From Leptolyngbya sp. FACHB-60 (GTDB lineage Bacteria > Cyanobacteriota > Cyanobacteriia > Phormidesmidales > Phormidesmidaceae): a stretch of 39,710 bases of DNA. The stretch covers positions 1 through 39,710 of the forward strand of contig NZ_JACJOX010000039.1 in the NCBI RefSeq assembly GCF_014695775.1. Direction: 5' to 3'. Each line of letters opens with the position of its first letter. Positions within the stretch are counted from its first letter, which is position 1. Positions 6,611 through 14,299 of this stretch are shown piece by piece. Both the position numbers and the translations under genes were made by a program. A model generated the notes under the pieces. That model worked only from the letters and a program-made list of their open reading frames with translations. It searched no databases and was not told where the DNA came from.

Positions 6611-9450
6611 AATTGAATTTTGTCGCCCTGCACCAGGTCGCCTGCTACATTGTCACCTTTACCATGCTGGTGGGTAGCGCGGCTGCCCTGGTGAATATTG
6701 AGATGAATACCGCCGTAGCGTTCTTCGATGTCCATGCCGCTTTCTTTGAGTTGTCGCTGTTGGCGGGCGGCTTGAGATTCGTAGCCGTCGAGGAGCTGGC
6801 GGAGGTTGAGGCGCAGGCGTAGTTTGCCGATGGTAACAGTTTGCTCGCCCATAGCCTCTAGGCCCATGAGTTCTTGGTAGTCGAGGGGAGGATGGTCGGG
6901 ATGGTCGGGGACGGGCACCCACTCGGTGACTTCTAAATCGCCAAAGCTCTTGTGGATTTTGGTAAAGGTGTCGCGGATGAGAGCGAGGAAGACGCGGCGG
7001 GTGGTTTCGCGCCCGCTGATGGAGATGAAAATCTTTTTGTCTTCGGGGTCGGCTTTGACGCGGGCAATGTTGCACTGCTCGTTGCCTTCGAAGTAGGCCA
7101 GCATGACGCCACTGCGCCAGCAGGTTTGCTCATGGATTTTTTCGTGGCTAAGGACGATGAACCGCGACAGCACGCTCTCAGGCAGAATGCGGTAGTGGTA
7201 TTGAAACTCTAGGGTGTCGCCCGCTAGCCCTGTATCTTCGGGTTCGTCTTTGGGTAGCAGGCCGGGGATGAGAAAGCGGGGGCAGGAGCAGTCGGGCAGC
7301 TCGAAGCAGAGCTGGAACTCTTGCATGAGTTCGGTGAGGTAGCGGTGCCGATCGCCGGGGTAGCGCTGGGGGTCGAGCACCCGCCTGAGGTCGTCGTAGG
7401 TGAGGATGCCTTTGCCTTTGGTTTTGAGAGTTTCGTCGCTGAGCAGGGCGTAGATGCCCTCAGTAACCCAGGCCGGGTTTAGCACGTTGGTGCTTTGCAA
7501 AATGGGGTGGTCGCGAAAGTTGAGCACCAGACCCAGGTTGTGGAGTAGGTCAATGAGCTGGGTTTGGTTTTGTTCTTCGGGAATCTGGTTTCGGTGGCAG
7601 ATGCCAATGTATTCGTTGTAGGAAATGAAGTCGCGATCCATAGCTTCGAGCTGTTCTTTGACCTCGAACCAGGAGAGAGGTAGCAGGTTGTAAACATCGT
7701 GGAGCTGGCCGACTTCTTTGGTGATCGCTTCCCGTAGCTCTTCAATTCCGTCGCCGCTTTGGCAAGAGGTTTCGAGAATGGCGCAAATGCTGGGATATTT
7801 GTCTCGCAGGGCTTTGCGGTTGATGTCGAAGGGTTGCTCGTCTTTTTTGTTGCCAACAATGATGACGGGCGACTCGCTGCCAAAGCTTTGGATCAGCTTG
7901 AGCCAATATTCGATGCGGTTTTCGTCTTCGCTGGTGCGGCAGTTGCAGACAAGCAGGTAGAGGCTGCGCTTGGTAAGAAAGAATTGATGGGTGGCATGGT
8001 AGATCTCTTGACCGCCAAAATCCCACACGTTGAGACGCACGTCTTTGCTATTGACGTGAACGCCCCACTCACGCACATCAAGGCCATCGGTTTGGAATTC
8101 ATTGGAGTCGAAGCGATTTTCGATGAGGCGCTTTGCGAGGGATGTTTTGCCCACCGTGCCCTGACCCACCAGCAAGAGCTTGGCCTCATTCAGCGGTTTT
8201 ACATCGCCACTGCGAAGCTGGCGCAGATAGTTGAAGATCCCCTCAACAGAACCAGGATCTTGATATCGCTCGGGTGGTTCTAAAATTTCTGGAGAAATTG
8301 GCAAGGGGTTCCCTCGTAGACCGAGTGCCTCAAGTTGAGACAAAGACTCTAGACTCTCCGGGATGGCACTGATTTTGTTATTGCTGAGGTAGAGCTCTTG
8401 GAGACTTTGGAGCTGGGCAAGGCTATCGGGAATCACACTGATTTTGTTATCGCTGAGGTAGAGCTCTTGGAGACTCTGGAGCTGGGCAAGGCTGTCGGGA
8501 ATCGTGTCGATTTGGTTATTGAAGAGGTAGAGCTTTTGGAGGTTTTGGAGCTGGGCGAGGCTATCGGGAATCGCGCTGATTTGGTTGTCCCATAGGTAGA
8601 GCTGTTGCAGGTTGTGAAGCTGAGCGAGGCTGTCCGGAATGGCGCTGATTTGATTAGAGCTGAGGTTAAGCTGTTTGAGGTTGTGAATCTGGGCGATGCT
8701 GTTCGGGATGGCGCTGATTCGGTTGCTCCAGATGTGGAGCTTTTGCAGATTAGCAAGCTGGGCGATGCTGTCCGGGATGACGCTGATTTGGTTTCCTCCG
8801 AGGTTAAGGTGTTGGAGGTTGCGAAGCTGAGCGATGCTGTCCGGGATGGTACTGATCCGGTTCTTCCAAAGGTAGAGCTGTTGAAGGTTGGCAAGCTGGG
8901 CGAGGCTATCTGGGATGGTACTGATTTGGTTATCGCCGAGGTTGAGCTGTTGGAGGCTGTGAAGCTGGGCGAGGCTATCTGGGATGGTACTGATTCGGTT
9001 ATCGCTGAGGTTGAGCTGTTGGAGGTTGGTAAGCTGGACGATGTTATCTGGGATGGTGCTGATTTGGTTATCGCTGAGGTCGAGCTGTTGAAGGTTGGCA
9101 AGCTGGACGATGCTGTCCGGGATAGTGCTGATTTGGTTTCTCCAAAAATCGAGTTGTTGGAGGTTGGCAAGCTGGACGATGCTGTCCGGGATAGTGCTGA
9201 TTTGATTAACAGGAGCCCGAAGTATTTTGAGGTTGCTAAGTTGACTAATTTCTAATGGCAGACTGGTGAGTTCGTTACCGAAATCCTCATTTCTCTCTTC
9301 GTCCCACTTCCCCAAAATTAGGGTTTCTAGCTGGGTAAGTTTGCCAATCTCCGGCGGCAGCTCCGTCAACCCCTGCCCCGCCAGATCCAGCTCCGTCCAT
9401 CCCTCTGCCTCTGCTTGGTCAATCAGCGTTAGCAACTCATCTCGCGTCAT
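6607..9450 (-). CDS. LRR-Roc-COR (Roco) family GTPase
   Basis: With the start at ATG 9450 (preceded by AAGAAGGAAAGG) the protein has 947 residues and begins MTRDELLTLIDQAEAEGWTE. Two divergent leucine-rich repeats, thirteen nearly identical 23-residue ones and a degenerate cap fill residues about 20-395. The Roc GTPase follows: P-loop GQGTVGKTS (about 429), switch II WDFGGQEIYH (about 475) and GNKKDEQ (about 530). The COR domain (LPLSWFEVKEQLEAM, then AWVTEGIYALL) dimerises Roco proteins. A C-terminal region of unknown fold ends in HGKGDNVAGDLVQGDKIQL, a motif repeated in the third gene of the operon. Bacterial Roco proteins are nucleotide-regulated switches; the LRR may sense a ligand. I infer a signalling or defence role together with the two small downstream genes. 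Confidence 0.95.
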   Translation of the reverse strand: MTRDELLTLIDQAEAEGWTELDLAGQGLTELPPEIGKLTQLETLILGKWDEERNEDFGNELTSLPLEISQLSNLKILRAPVNQISTIPDSIVQLANLQQLDFWRNQISTIPDSIVQLANLQQLDLSDNQISTIPDNIVQLTNLQQLNLSDNRISTIPDSLAQLHSLQQLNLGDNQISTIPDSLAQLANLQQLYLWKNRISTIPDSIAQLRNLQHLNLGGNQISVIPDSIAQLANLQKLHIWSNRISAIPNSIAQIHNLKQLNLSSNQISAIPDSLAQLHNLQQLYLWDNQISAIPDSLAQLQNLQKLYLFNNQIDTIPDSLAQLQSLQELYLSDNKISVIPDSLAQLQSLQELYLSNNKISAIPESLESLSQLEALGLRGNPLPISPEILEPPERYQDPGSVEGIFNYLRQLRSGDVKPLNEAKLLLVGQGTVGKTSLAKRLIENRFDSNEFQTDGLDVREWGVHVNSKDVRLNVWDFGGQEIYHATHQFFLTKRSLYLLVCNCRTSEDENRIEYWLKLIQSFGSESPVIIVGNKKDEQPFDINRKALRDKYPSICAILETSCQSGDGIEELREAITKEVGQLHDVYNLLPLSWFEVKEQLEAMDRDFISYNEYIGICHRNQIPEEQNQTQLIDLLHNLGLVLNFRDHPILQSTNVLNPAWVTEGIYALLSDETLKTKGKGILTYDDLRRVLDPQRYPGDRHRYLTELMQEFQLCFELPDCSCPRFLIPGLLPKDEPEDTGLAGDTLEFQYHYRILPESVLSRFIVLSHEKIHEQTCWRSGVMLAYFEGNEQCNIARVKADPEDKKIFISISGRETTRRVFLALIRDTFTKIHKSFGDLEVTEWVPVPDHPDHPPLDYQELMGLEAMGEQTVTIGKLRLRLNLRQLLDGYESQAARQQRQLKESGMDIEERYGGIHLNIHQGSRATHQHGKGDNVAGDLVQGDKIQL
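8338..9234. repeat. Thirteen tandem 69-bp repeats coding for LRRs
   Basis: Exactly 13 consecutive units of 69 bp (23 codons each) encode the consensus NLQQLxLxxNQIS(T/A)IPDS(I/L)AQL within the Roco gene. The units are much more alike than LRRs of one protein usually are, and the solvent-exposed x positions are where they differ. This suggests recent duplication or gene conversion, and copy number may vary between strains. The repetition also creates open but meaningless reading frames on the opposite strand. Confidence 0.93.
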
Positions 9451-9486
9451 GGCCTTTCCTTCTTCAGCTTCGCCCCATCCTAACCA

Positions 9487-9522
9487 GTAGGTTGGGTGGC
9501 GCGCCAGCAAAAACCAACCTAC
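9487..9522. repeat. Inverted repeat upstream of the Roco operon
   Basis: Arms GTAGGTTGG and CCAACCTAC are separated by 18 bases, in the short spacer between the Roco start and the stop of the neighbouring gene. No T-run follows on either strand. The GTAGG...CCTAC ends recall the other palindromes of this window. It may belong to the same class or act in the leader of the Roco mRNA. Confidence 0.65.
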
Positions 9523-9545
9523 CCGGCAGCCACCCTTTTACCCCT

Positions 9546-9986
9546 TTAATCAGTTACAAGGCTGGCATCGCTGACATGGCCCGCCGCATCGAGTTTAATC
9601 ACCAGCCATTCGTAGTCAATGCTAATAAACTGGCGCTCTGGCCCCAGCCTATAGACCATATCGTAATCGGCAAAGCCCTTCTGGGGTTCTGGCGGGCCAA
9701 GCAGCTCGATCACACCTGCCTGGGGTCTGCCCAGCAGCAGATATTTTGCTAGCAAGTCATCCACCATGCAGAGGCGAACGTAGGTGGGTTCGGCGCTGAG
9801 AGCTGGGTCGTTCCACAGCGTGGGGTTGAACTCGGTGTAGCCTCGGCACTCTTGCCATTCATCCCAATTCGTCTTGGCCAGCAGTCCGCCCACCACTACA
9901 AGTGGGAAGCTCGTGACCAACAAACCCCCCACGATTGCGGCAATCAGCAGACGGCGTTTTGGTTTTGAACGTTGGCCGAGGGGCAT
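9546..9986 (-). CDS. Hypothetical membrane-anchored protein
   Basis: The 146-residue protein has a basic N-terminus (GQRSKPKRR) followed by one hydrophobic segment (residues about 13-37, LLIAAIVGGLLVTSFPLVVVGGLL). This is probably an uncleaved signal anchor. The remaining part contains LLGRPQAGVIELLGPPE and YRLGPERQFISIDYEWLVIKLD, a pattern I have seen in small bacterial hypothetical proteins with a BamE/SmpA-like look (LLGxP, then a final strand pair). Function unknown. It is on the same strand as the Roco operon but separated by a hairpin, so it need not be co-transcribed. No clear ribosome-binding site precedes ATG 9986. Confidence 0.75.
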   Translation of the reverse strand: MPLGQRSKPKRRLLIAAIVGGLLVTSFPLVVVGGLLAKTNWDEWQECRGYTEFNPTLWNDPALSAEPTYVRLCMVDDLLAKYLLLGRPQAGVIELLGPPEPQKGFADYDMVYRLGPERQFISIDYEWLVIKLDAAGHVSDASLVTD

Positions 9987-10107
9987 GATGAACCGATCTG
10001 GTAGCGGGTCTATGGAGACATGCTACCCACGGTCAGCTAAAAATCGCAGGCCGGGTTGCAGCGGTCGAGGACGATGGTCGAAGACCAGCCCCTCGGGCCA
10101 TCGCACT

Positions 10108-10263
10108 CTAGGCATAGCGACGCACCAGCCGCTCTAGCTGATGAATGAGCTGCTGAAGCCGCTGGTTTTCTTGGTGCAGGGCGTTATTTTCGGCCTTGAG
10201 GCGCTGGTTTTCTTGCCAGAGGGCCAGGTGATCGGGGGGTAACTGCGAAGATGAAGTGTACAT
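10108..10263 (-). CDS. Small coiled-coil protein (51 residues)
   Basis: This short frame starts at ATG 10263 (MYTSSSQLPPDHL) and continues with a regular heptad pattern rich in Leu, Gln and Asn: QENQRLKAENNALHQENQRL, then QQLIHQLERLVRRYA. That is a textbook parallel coiled coil of about five heptads, with asparagines at core positions as in leucine zippers. Such tiny zipper proteins occur in cyanobacteria, but I cannot name a function. It lies between the hypothetical gene at 9546 and murJ. No good Shine-Dalgarno sequence is visible. Codon choice and the amphipathic regularity argue for a real gene; conservation would settle it. Confidence 0.55.
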   Translation of the reverse strand: MYTSSSQLPPDHLALWQENQRLKAENNALHQENQRLQQLIHQLERLVRRYA

Positions 10264-10602
10264 GGTGCGATCGGGTGACAGAGGATAGCCTACAGACTGA
10301 GGCAGCTGCCTCAGTCTGGGCTTGAGGGTTGGGGCAATTAGGCAGGCTGAATAACTAAATCGTCAGAGCCTACTGGAGCAGGGCTAGCAACGTCCTAGGG
10401 CAGCCAATTGCAGAGATGGCCACTTGGAGGACGGTGCGTCATATCTCTATTCTGGCTTACCCCTGGGCCTGGCTCAGAAACTGTAATCAAGTGCAATAGC
10501 TCCGGTCAAACGGCCCGATGGCGAGTTCAATAATGCAGTTAAATGGGGGATGGTTCTGGATGCCCACTGTGGCTCCGCTGCTGTTCACCCCTGCGAGGCC
10601 CT
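10264..10602. other. Intergenic region upstream of murJ
   Basis: About 340 bp between the divergent small coiled-coil gene and murJ. The only striking element is the 26-bp perfect palindrome at 10293-10318. I see no further gene or RNA. Promoters for both directions probably lie here, but I cannot place -10/-35 boxes with confidence. Confidence 0.5.
10293..10318. repeat. 26-bp perfect palindrome
   Basis: Arms CAGACTGAGGCAG and CTGCCTCAGTCTG abut without a loop. It sits 30 bp upstream of the small minus-strand gene and about 285 bp upstream of murJ. A loop-free perfect dyad fits a protein-binding operator better than a terminator, and no T-run follows on either strand. Confidence 0.7.
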
Positions 10603-12210
10603 GTGTCAGACGCCAAACCCTCTCGATCGCTGGCCAATATTGCTGGCATTGTGGCTGTGGCCACCATCATTAGCAAGTTTGTGGGGTTGTTTCGTCAGCA
10701 GGCAATCGGGGCGGCCTTTGCGGTGGGGCCGGTGGCCGATGCCTACAGCTTTGCCTACATCATTCCCGGCTTTTTGCTGATTTTGCTGGGGGGCATCAAC
10801 GGGCCGTTTCACAGTGCGATCGTTAGTGTCGTGGCGCGGCAGCAAGACCGCAAAGACACCGCTGCTCTGATCGAAGCCGTCAATACGCTGGTTGGGCTGA
10901 TTTTGATCGGGGTGTCGGTGCTGCTGTTTGTGCTGGCAGGGCCAATTATCGACACCGTTGCGCCCGGTCTGTCAGAGACTGGCATGGTAGCGCGGGATAT
11001 TGCGGTGCTACAGCTGCGAATTATGTCGCCCATGGCGCTGCTGGCGGGGCTGATTGGCATTGGCTTTGGGGCGTTGAATGCTGACAGCCAATTTTGGCTG
11101 CCGTCGATCAGCCCGATTTTCTCTAGCGGTGCGGTGCTGGTGGGGTTGGGGCTACTGTACGCTGCCATTGGTAGCAACATTGCCAGTCCAGAGTTTTTTG
11201 CGGTGGGGGGTGCGGTGTTGGCCGCCAGCACCCTCGGGGGTGCAGTGTTGCAGTGGTTGGCCCAGCTGCCCGCCCTGTGGAAGTCTGGTCTCGGGCGTCC
11301 CCGGCTGCGGTTTGACTGGTCACTGCCCGGCGTGCGCGAGGTGATGCGGGTGCTGCTACCCGCCACCCTGTCGTCTGGGATGCTGCAAATCAACCTGTTT
11401 ACGGATCTGTTTTTTGCCTCGTTTATTCCCGGTACGGCGGCAGCGCTGAGCTATGCAAATTTGCTAGTGCAGACACCGTTGGGCATTATCTCGAACGTGA
11501 TTCTGGTGCCGTTTTTGCCGCTGTTTGCCCGGCTAGCCGCGCCAGAAAACTGGCCTGAGCTGAAGATCCGTATTCGCCAAAGCCTGCTGTTTACGGCTCT
11601 GACCATGCTGCCCCTGGGGGCCTTGTTTGTGGTGCTGGCGCTGCCCATTGTGCGGGTGGTGTACGAACGCGGCGCATTTGACCAGGAGGCTTCTAACCTG
11701 GTGACCTCGGTGCTGATGGTCTATGGTCTGGGCATGTTTGTGTACCTGGCTCGGGATGTGCTGGTGCGAGTGTTTTACGCCATGGGCGATGGGCAAACGC
11801 CCTTCCGCGTGAGTTTGATCAATATTGTGCTGAATGGGGTGCTCGATTTTTTCTTCATTCGCTGGTTGGGGGCACCGGGGCTAGTGCTGGCCACCGTGGG
11901 AGTGAATGTGTTTTCGACCCTAGCGCTGACGTTTATTTTGCATCGACGACTGCGGGGGCTGCCGCTGCGGGAATGGGGTGGTGCGATCGCTCTCCTCACC
12001 TTGCTTAGCCTGATTGCTGGCACTGCTGCCTGGGGCACCCTCCAGTGGTTAGAAACCTGGCTCGGCACCCAGGGCATTGGCGTGCTGCTGCTGCAACTAC
12101 TGATTCCCGGTGGGGTAGGGCTGCTGATCTTTATAGTTGGCGCATTTCTGCTGCCGATACCGGAGACAAAGCAGCTCGCCGCGCGGATTCGCGAGCGGGT
12201 GAGGCGCTAG
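10603..12210 (+). CDS. murJ: Lipid II flippase MurJ (MviN)
   Basis: The 535-residue integral membrane protein of the MOP exporter superfamily has about 14 helices. It begins SRSLANIAGIVAVATIISKFVGLFRQQAIGAAFAVG, the conserved MurJ N-terminus with the essential R in GLFRQ. DAYSFAYIIPGFLLILLGG, and later VRVFYAMGDGQTPFRVSL, are further family signatures. MurJ flips the peptidoglycan precursor lipid II across the inner membrane. I chose GTG 10603, which has GAGG seven bases upstream and matches the family start; the frame stays open upstream to 10543 with an unlikely sequence. It is followed by a palindrome and then, 220 bp on, by the diiron-enzyme operon. Confidence 0.95.
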   Translation: MSDAKPSRSLANIAGIVAVATIISKFVGLFRQQAIGAAFAVGPVADAYSFAYIIPGFLLILLGGINGPFHSAIVSVVARQQDRKDTAALIEAVNTLVGLILIGVSVLLFVLAGPIIDTVAPGLSETGMVARDIAVLQLRIMSPMALLAGLIGIGFGALNADSQFWLPSISPIFSSGAVLVGLGLLYAAIGSNIASPEFFAVGGAVLAASTLGGAVLQWLAQLPALWKSGLGRPRLRFDWSLPGVREVMRVLLPATLSSGMLQINLFTDLFFASFIPGTAAALSYANLLVQTPLGIISNVILVPFLPLFARLAAPENWPELKIRIRQSLLFTALTMLPLGALFVVLALPIVRVVYERGAFDQEASNLVTSVLMVYGLGMFVYLARDVLVRVFYAMGDGQTPFRVSLINIVLNGVLDFFFIRWLGAPGLVLATVGVNVFSTLALTFILHRRLRGLPLREWGGAIALLTLLSLIAGTAAWGTLQWLETWLGTQGIGVLLLQLLIPGGVGLLIFIVGAFLLPIPETKQLAARIRERVRR

Positions 12211-12265
12211 CAGGCAAAGGTTTGTAACTACGGTCCGATTTAGGAGACTTCTGAAAGGTAGTTCT

Positions 12266-12290
12266 AGTGGTGGGCACTGCCCACCCTACT
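12266..12290. repeat. GGTGGGCA palindrome downstream of murJ
   Basis: GGTGGGCA and TGCCCACC arms with CCTAC at the right end; a close copy of the palindrome after psaB at 2508-2532. It lies 56 bp after the murJ stop and 140 bp before the next operon. There is no T-run. Confidence 0.75.
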
Positions 12291-12429
12291 GTTCGCGACG
12301 GGTGAATTTAAGCAACCATTAAGCTTCTGCTGAACTGGGGTAATCGAGGTTAACCAGGGAGGGAAGTGGCTGGTCTAGCACCTTGACAGCAAAATCCTGG
12401 GATTGACGCTCTATATCAGAAAAAATTTT

Positions 12430-13146
12430 ATGGCGCAGGCGATTCGTCCACTGATTGAGACCCAATATGCAGGGCAGGTGCAGGCCTTTGAGTACTCCCC
12501 CTGGTTTCAGCGTCTGGAGCAGGGACAGGCCTCTCTGCAGGAGTACGATGCCTTTATTTTTAACCTCTGCCAGACCCACCTGAAGAGTCCGCAAATTTTG
12601 GCTTTTCTCTACGCGGTGGCACCGCCGGAGGCCGCGCCCCAGATTAAACACAATCTGCTCGAAGAATTGGGGCTGGATGAGGTGGCCATTTGCCACCCCG
12701 ATCTGCTGTATCAACTGGCGACGGCGGCGGGGTTTGATCGCGATCGCCAGGCGAGCTTGGCCCAGGCAGCCCAGGCCCAAATCCGCCAGCTCTGCACCGA
12801 TCCGCTACTGTTTGGCACGATGCAGGAACTGGGGCTGTCAGTGCTCCTAGAGGTGACCTGCTTTGAGTGGATGCTCTCTCGCCTAGCCGGTCGCATCGGC
12901 CAGGCCTTAGCGACGCATCGCGGCCTGTCGCCTGCAAGTCTGGCCTGGTTTGATCACCATTCTGAAGTCGATATTCGCCACGCTGAGGAAGGTTTAGACA
13001 GCGTTGAGCAATACCTGGCCTATTACGAGATCGAGGCGGAGGATCTAGAGACCATTCTCGACATTACCTTCCGCGAGAACATTTTTATCAAGCGATACTT
13101 CGCTGACCTGCCCCTGCTTGCTGGCTCTGCCCATGAGAATCGTTGA
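12430..13146 (+). CDS. Haem-oxygenase-like diiron (iron-containing redox) enzyme
   Basis: The 238-residue all-helical protein resembles the iron-containing redox enzyme family, also called HDO, which includes oxygenases that cleave or N-oxygenate small molecules (UndA, BesC, SznF and relatives). Likely metal ligands are in HNLLEELGLDE (about residue 78), SVLLEVTCFEW, and the C-terminal WFDHHSEVDIRHAEEGLD, whose DxxH spacing is the family hallmark. I prefer ATG 12430 (MAQAIRPLIE); a TTG at 12403 is possible. It is the first gene of a five-gene operon whose members all overlap, so its substrate is probably an intermediate of that pathway. Cytoplasmic. The family is clear, the reaction unknown. 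Confidence 0.88.
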   Translation: MAQAIRPLIETQYAGQVQAFEYSPWFQRLEQGQASLQEYDAFIFNLCQTHLKSPQILAFLYAVAPPEAAPQIKHNLLEELGLDEVAICHPDLLYQLATAAGFDRDRQASLAQAAQAQIRQLCTDPLLFGTMQELGLSVLLEVTCFEWMLSRLAGRIGQALATHRGLSPASLAWFDHHSEVDIRHAEEGLDSVEQYLAYYEIEAEDLETILDITFRENIFIKRYFADLPLLAGSAHENR

Positions 13147-14299
13147 CGCCACCCTGTTTGCCCTGCAAATTCCCTTTGTCGAAGCTTTTGCCCACAGTGT
13201 GCGATCGCGCAGCTGCTCAGATTCCATCGTGGTGCGGCTCCGGGCCGAAGACGGCACCGTCGGCTATGGCGAGGCAGTGGCGCGGCCCTATGTCACCGGG
13301 GAAACAGTGGAGGGCTGTTTGCGGTTTATGGAACGCACCCTATGGCCTACGGTTCAAGCCACCGACTATCCCCGCTGGCCAGGGCAGGACCCGATCGCCT
13401 GGCTGGCGTCGTTGGCCCTACCCGCCGATGCAGATAATTTGGCAACCCCTGGCGTAGTGGCCTGGCATGGGGGTCGCTGCGGCTTTGAGCTAGCCCTGGT
13501 CGATTGTTTGCTGAAATCTGTCGGAGTTTCGCTGGGGGAACTCTTGCCGCCTCGGCACCCGGTAACCTACAGCGGCGTGATCACGGCCAGCAGCGTTGAG
13601 GGAGCGGTGAAACATGCCAAGCGATTCAAGCAATTTGGCCTGCCCCACGTGAAGGTGAAGATCACAGGGGAGGCGGATCGGGAACGGCTGGCGGCGATTC
13701 GCGCGGTGGTGGGGCCGCAGGTCTCGTTGCGGGTAGATGGCAATGGGGCCTACTCGGTGGAAAGTGCGATCGCTACCTGTGAGGCCCTAGCAGAATTCCA
13801 GATCGACAGCGCCGAGCAAATGATTCCGCGCGGCAACCCCCAAGATTTAGCGACGGTGCAGGCGGCCACGGCCATTCCCCAAATGGCCGATGAGTCGCTG
13901 ATTACCCTAGCGGATGCCGAGGCGCTGATCGAGACCAGGGCCTGCCAAGGCTTTAATCTGCGGTTGGCGAAATGTGGGGGACTGGGGCCAACTTTGGCGA
14001 TCGCCGACCTGGCGACCGCTGCTGGCATTCAGGTGCAGGTAGGCTGCCAGGTGGGCGAGACGGCGATTCTCTCCGCCGCAGGGCGGCACTTGGCGGCCTA
14101 TTTGCCAGAGATCAGCTTTTGCGAAGGCTCTTACGGCAGCCTGTTACTGCGGGAAGATCTCAGTCGTCGCCCCATTCACTTTGGTCATCAAGGTCTGGCG
14201 AAACCCCTGAAGGGGCCGGGGCTAGGGGTGGAGATTCAGGATGCCCTGCTGGAAAAATACGCCCAGCAAACAATTAACCTTCCACCTAAGGCGGTGTGA
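13133..14299 (+). CDS. Enolase-superfamily enzyme (muconate cycloisomerase / dipeptide epimerase-like)
   Basis: The 388-residue protein starts MRIVDATLFALQIPFVEAF with the capping domain. A TIM barrel follows with all superfamily residues: the KVKITGE lysines (about 174-176), metal ligands D in RVDGNGAYS (about 202), E in IDSAEQM (about 228) and D/E in QMADESL (about 253), and the opposite catalytic lysine in NLRLAKCGGL (about 280). Two lysines facing each other across the barrel are typical of the MLE subgroup, which does cycloisomerisation, o-succinylbenzoate synthesis, or racemisation of N-acyl amino acids and dipeptides. It overlaps the diiron enzyme by 14 bases and the GH3 gene by 4. Substrate unknown. 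An acylamino-acid or peptide substrate would fit the neighbouring ligase and hydrolase. Confidence 0.93.
   Translation: MRIVDATLFALQIPFVEAFAHSVRSRSCSDSIVVRLRAEDGTVGYGEAVARPYVTGETVEGCLRFMERTLWPTVQATDYPRWPGQDPIAWLASLALPADADNLATPGVVAWHGGRCGFELALVDCLLKSVGVSLGELLPPRHPVTYSGVITASSVEGAVKHAKRFKQFGLPHVKVKITGEADRERLAAIRAVVGPQVSLRVDGNGAYSVESAIATCEALAEFQIDSAEQMIPRGNPQDLATVQAATAIPQMADESLITLADAEALIETRACQGFNLRLAKCGGLGPTLAIADLATAAGIQVQVGCQVGETAILSAAGRHLAAYLPEISFCEGSYGSLLLREDLSRRPIHFGHQGLAKPLKGPGLGVEIQDALLEKYAQQTINLPPKAV

Noticed and set aside
8338..9234. CRISPR-like array
   Set aside because: The 69-bp units are in-frame LRR codons without spacers, and no cas genes are present.
8605..9255. Long plus-strand frame opposite the LRR region (also 7759-8283 and 8398-8595)
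   Set aside because: It mirrors the 69-bp repeats of the minus-strand Roco gene and encodes a monotonous, family-less sequence; an antisense shadow.
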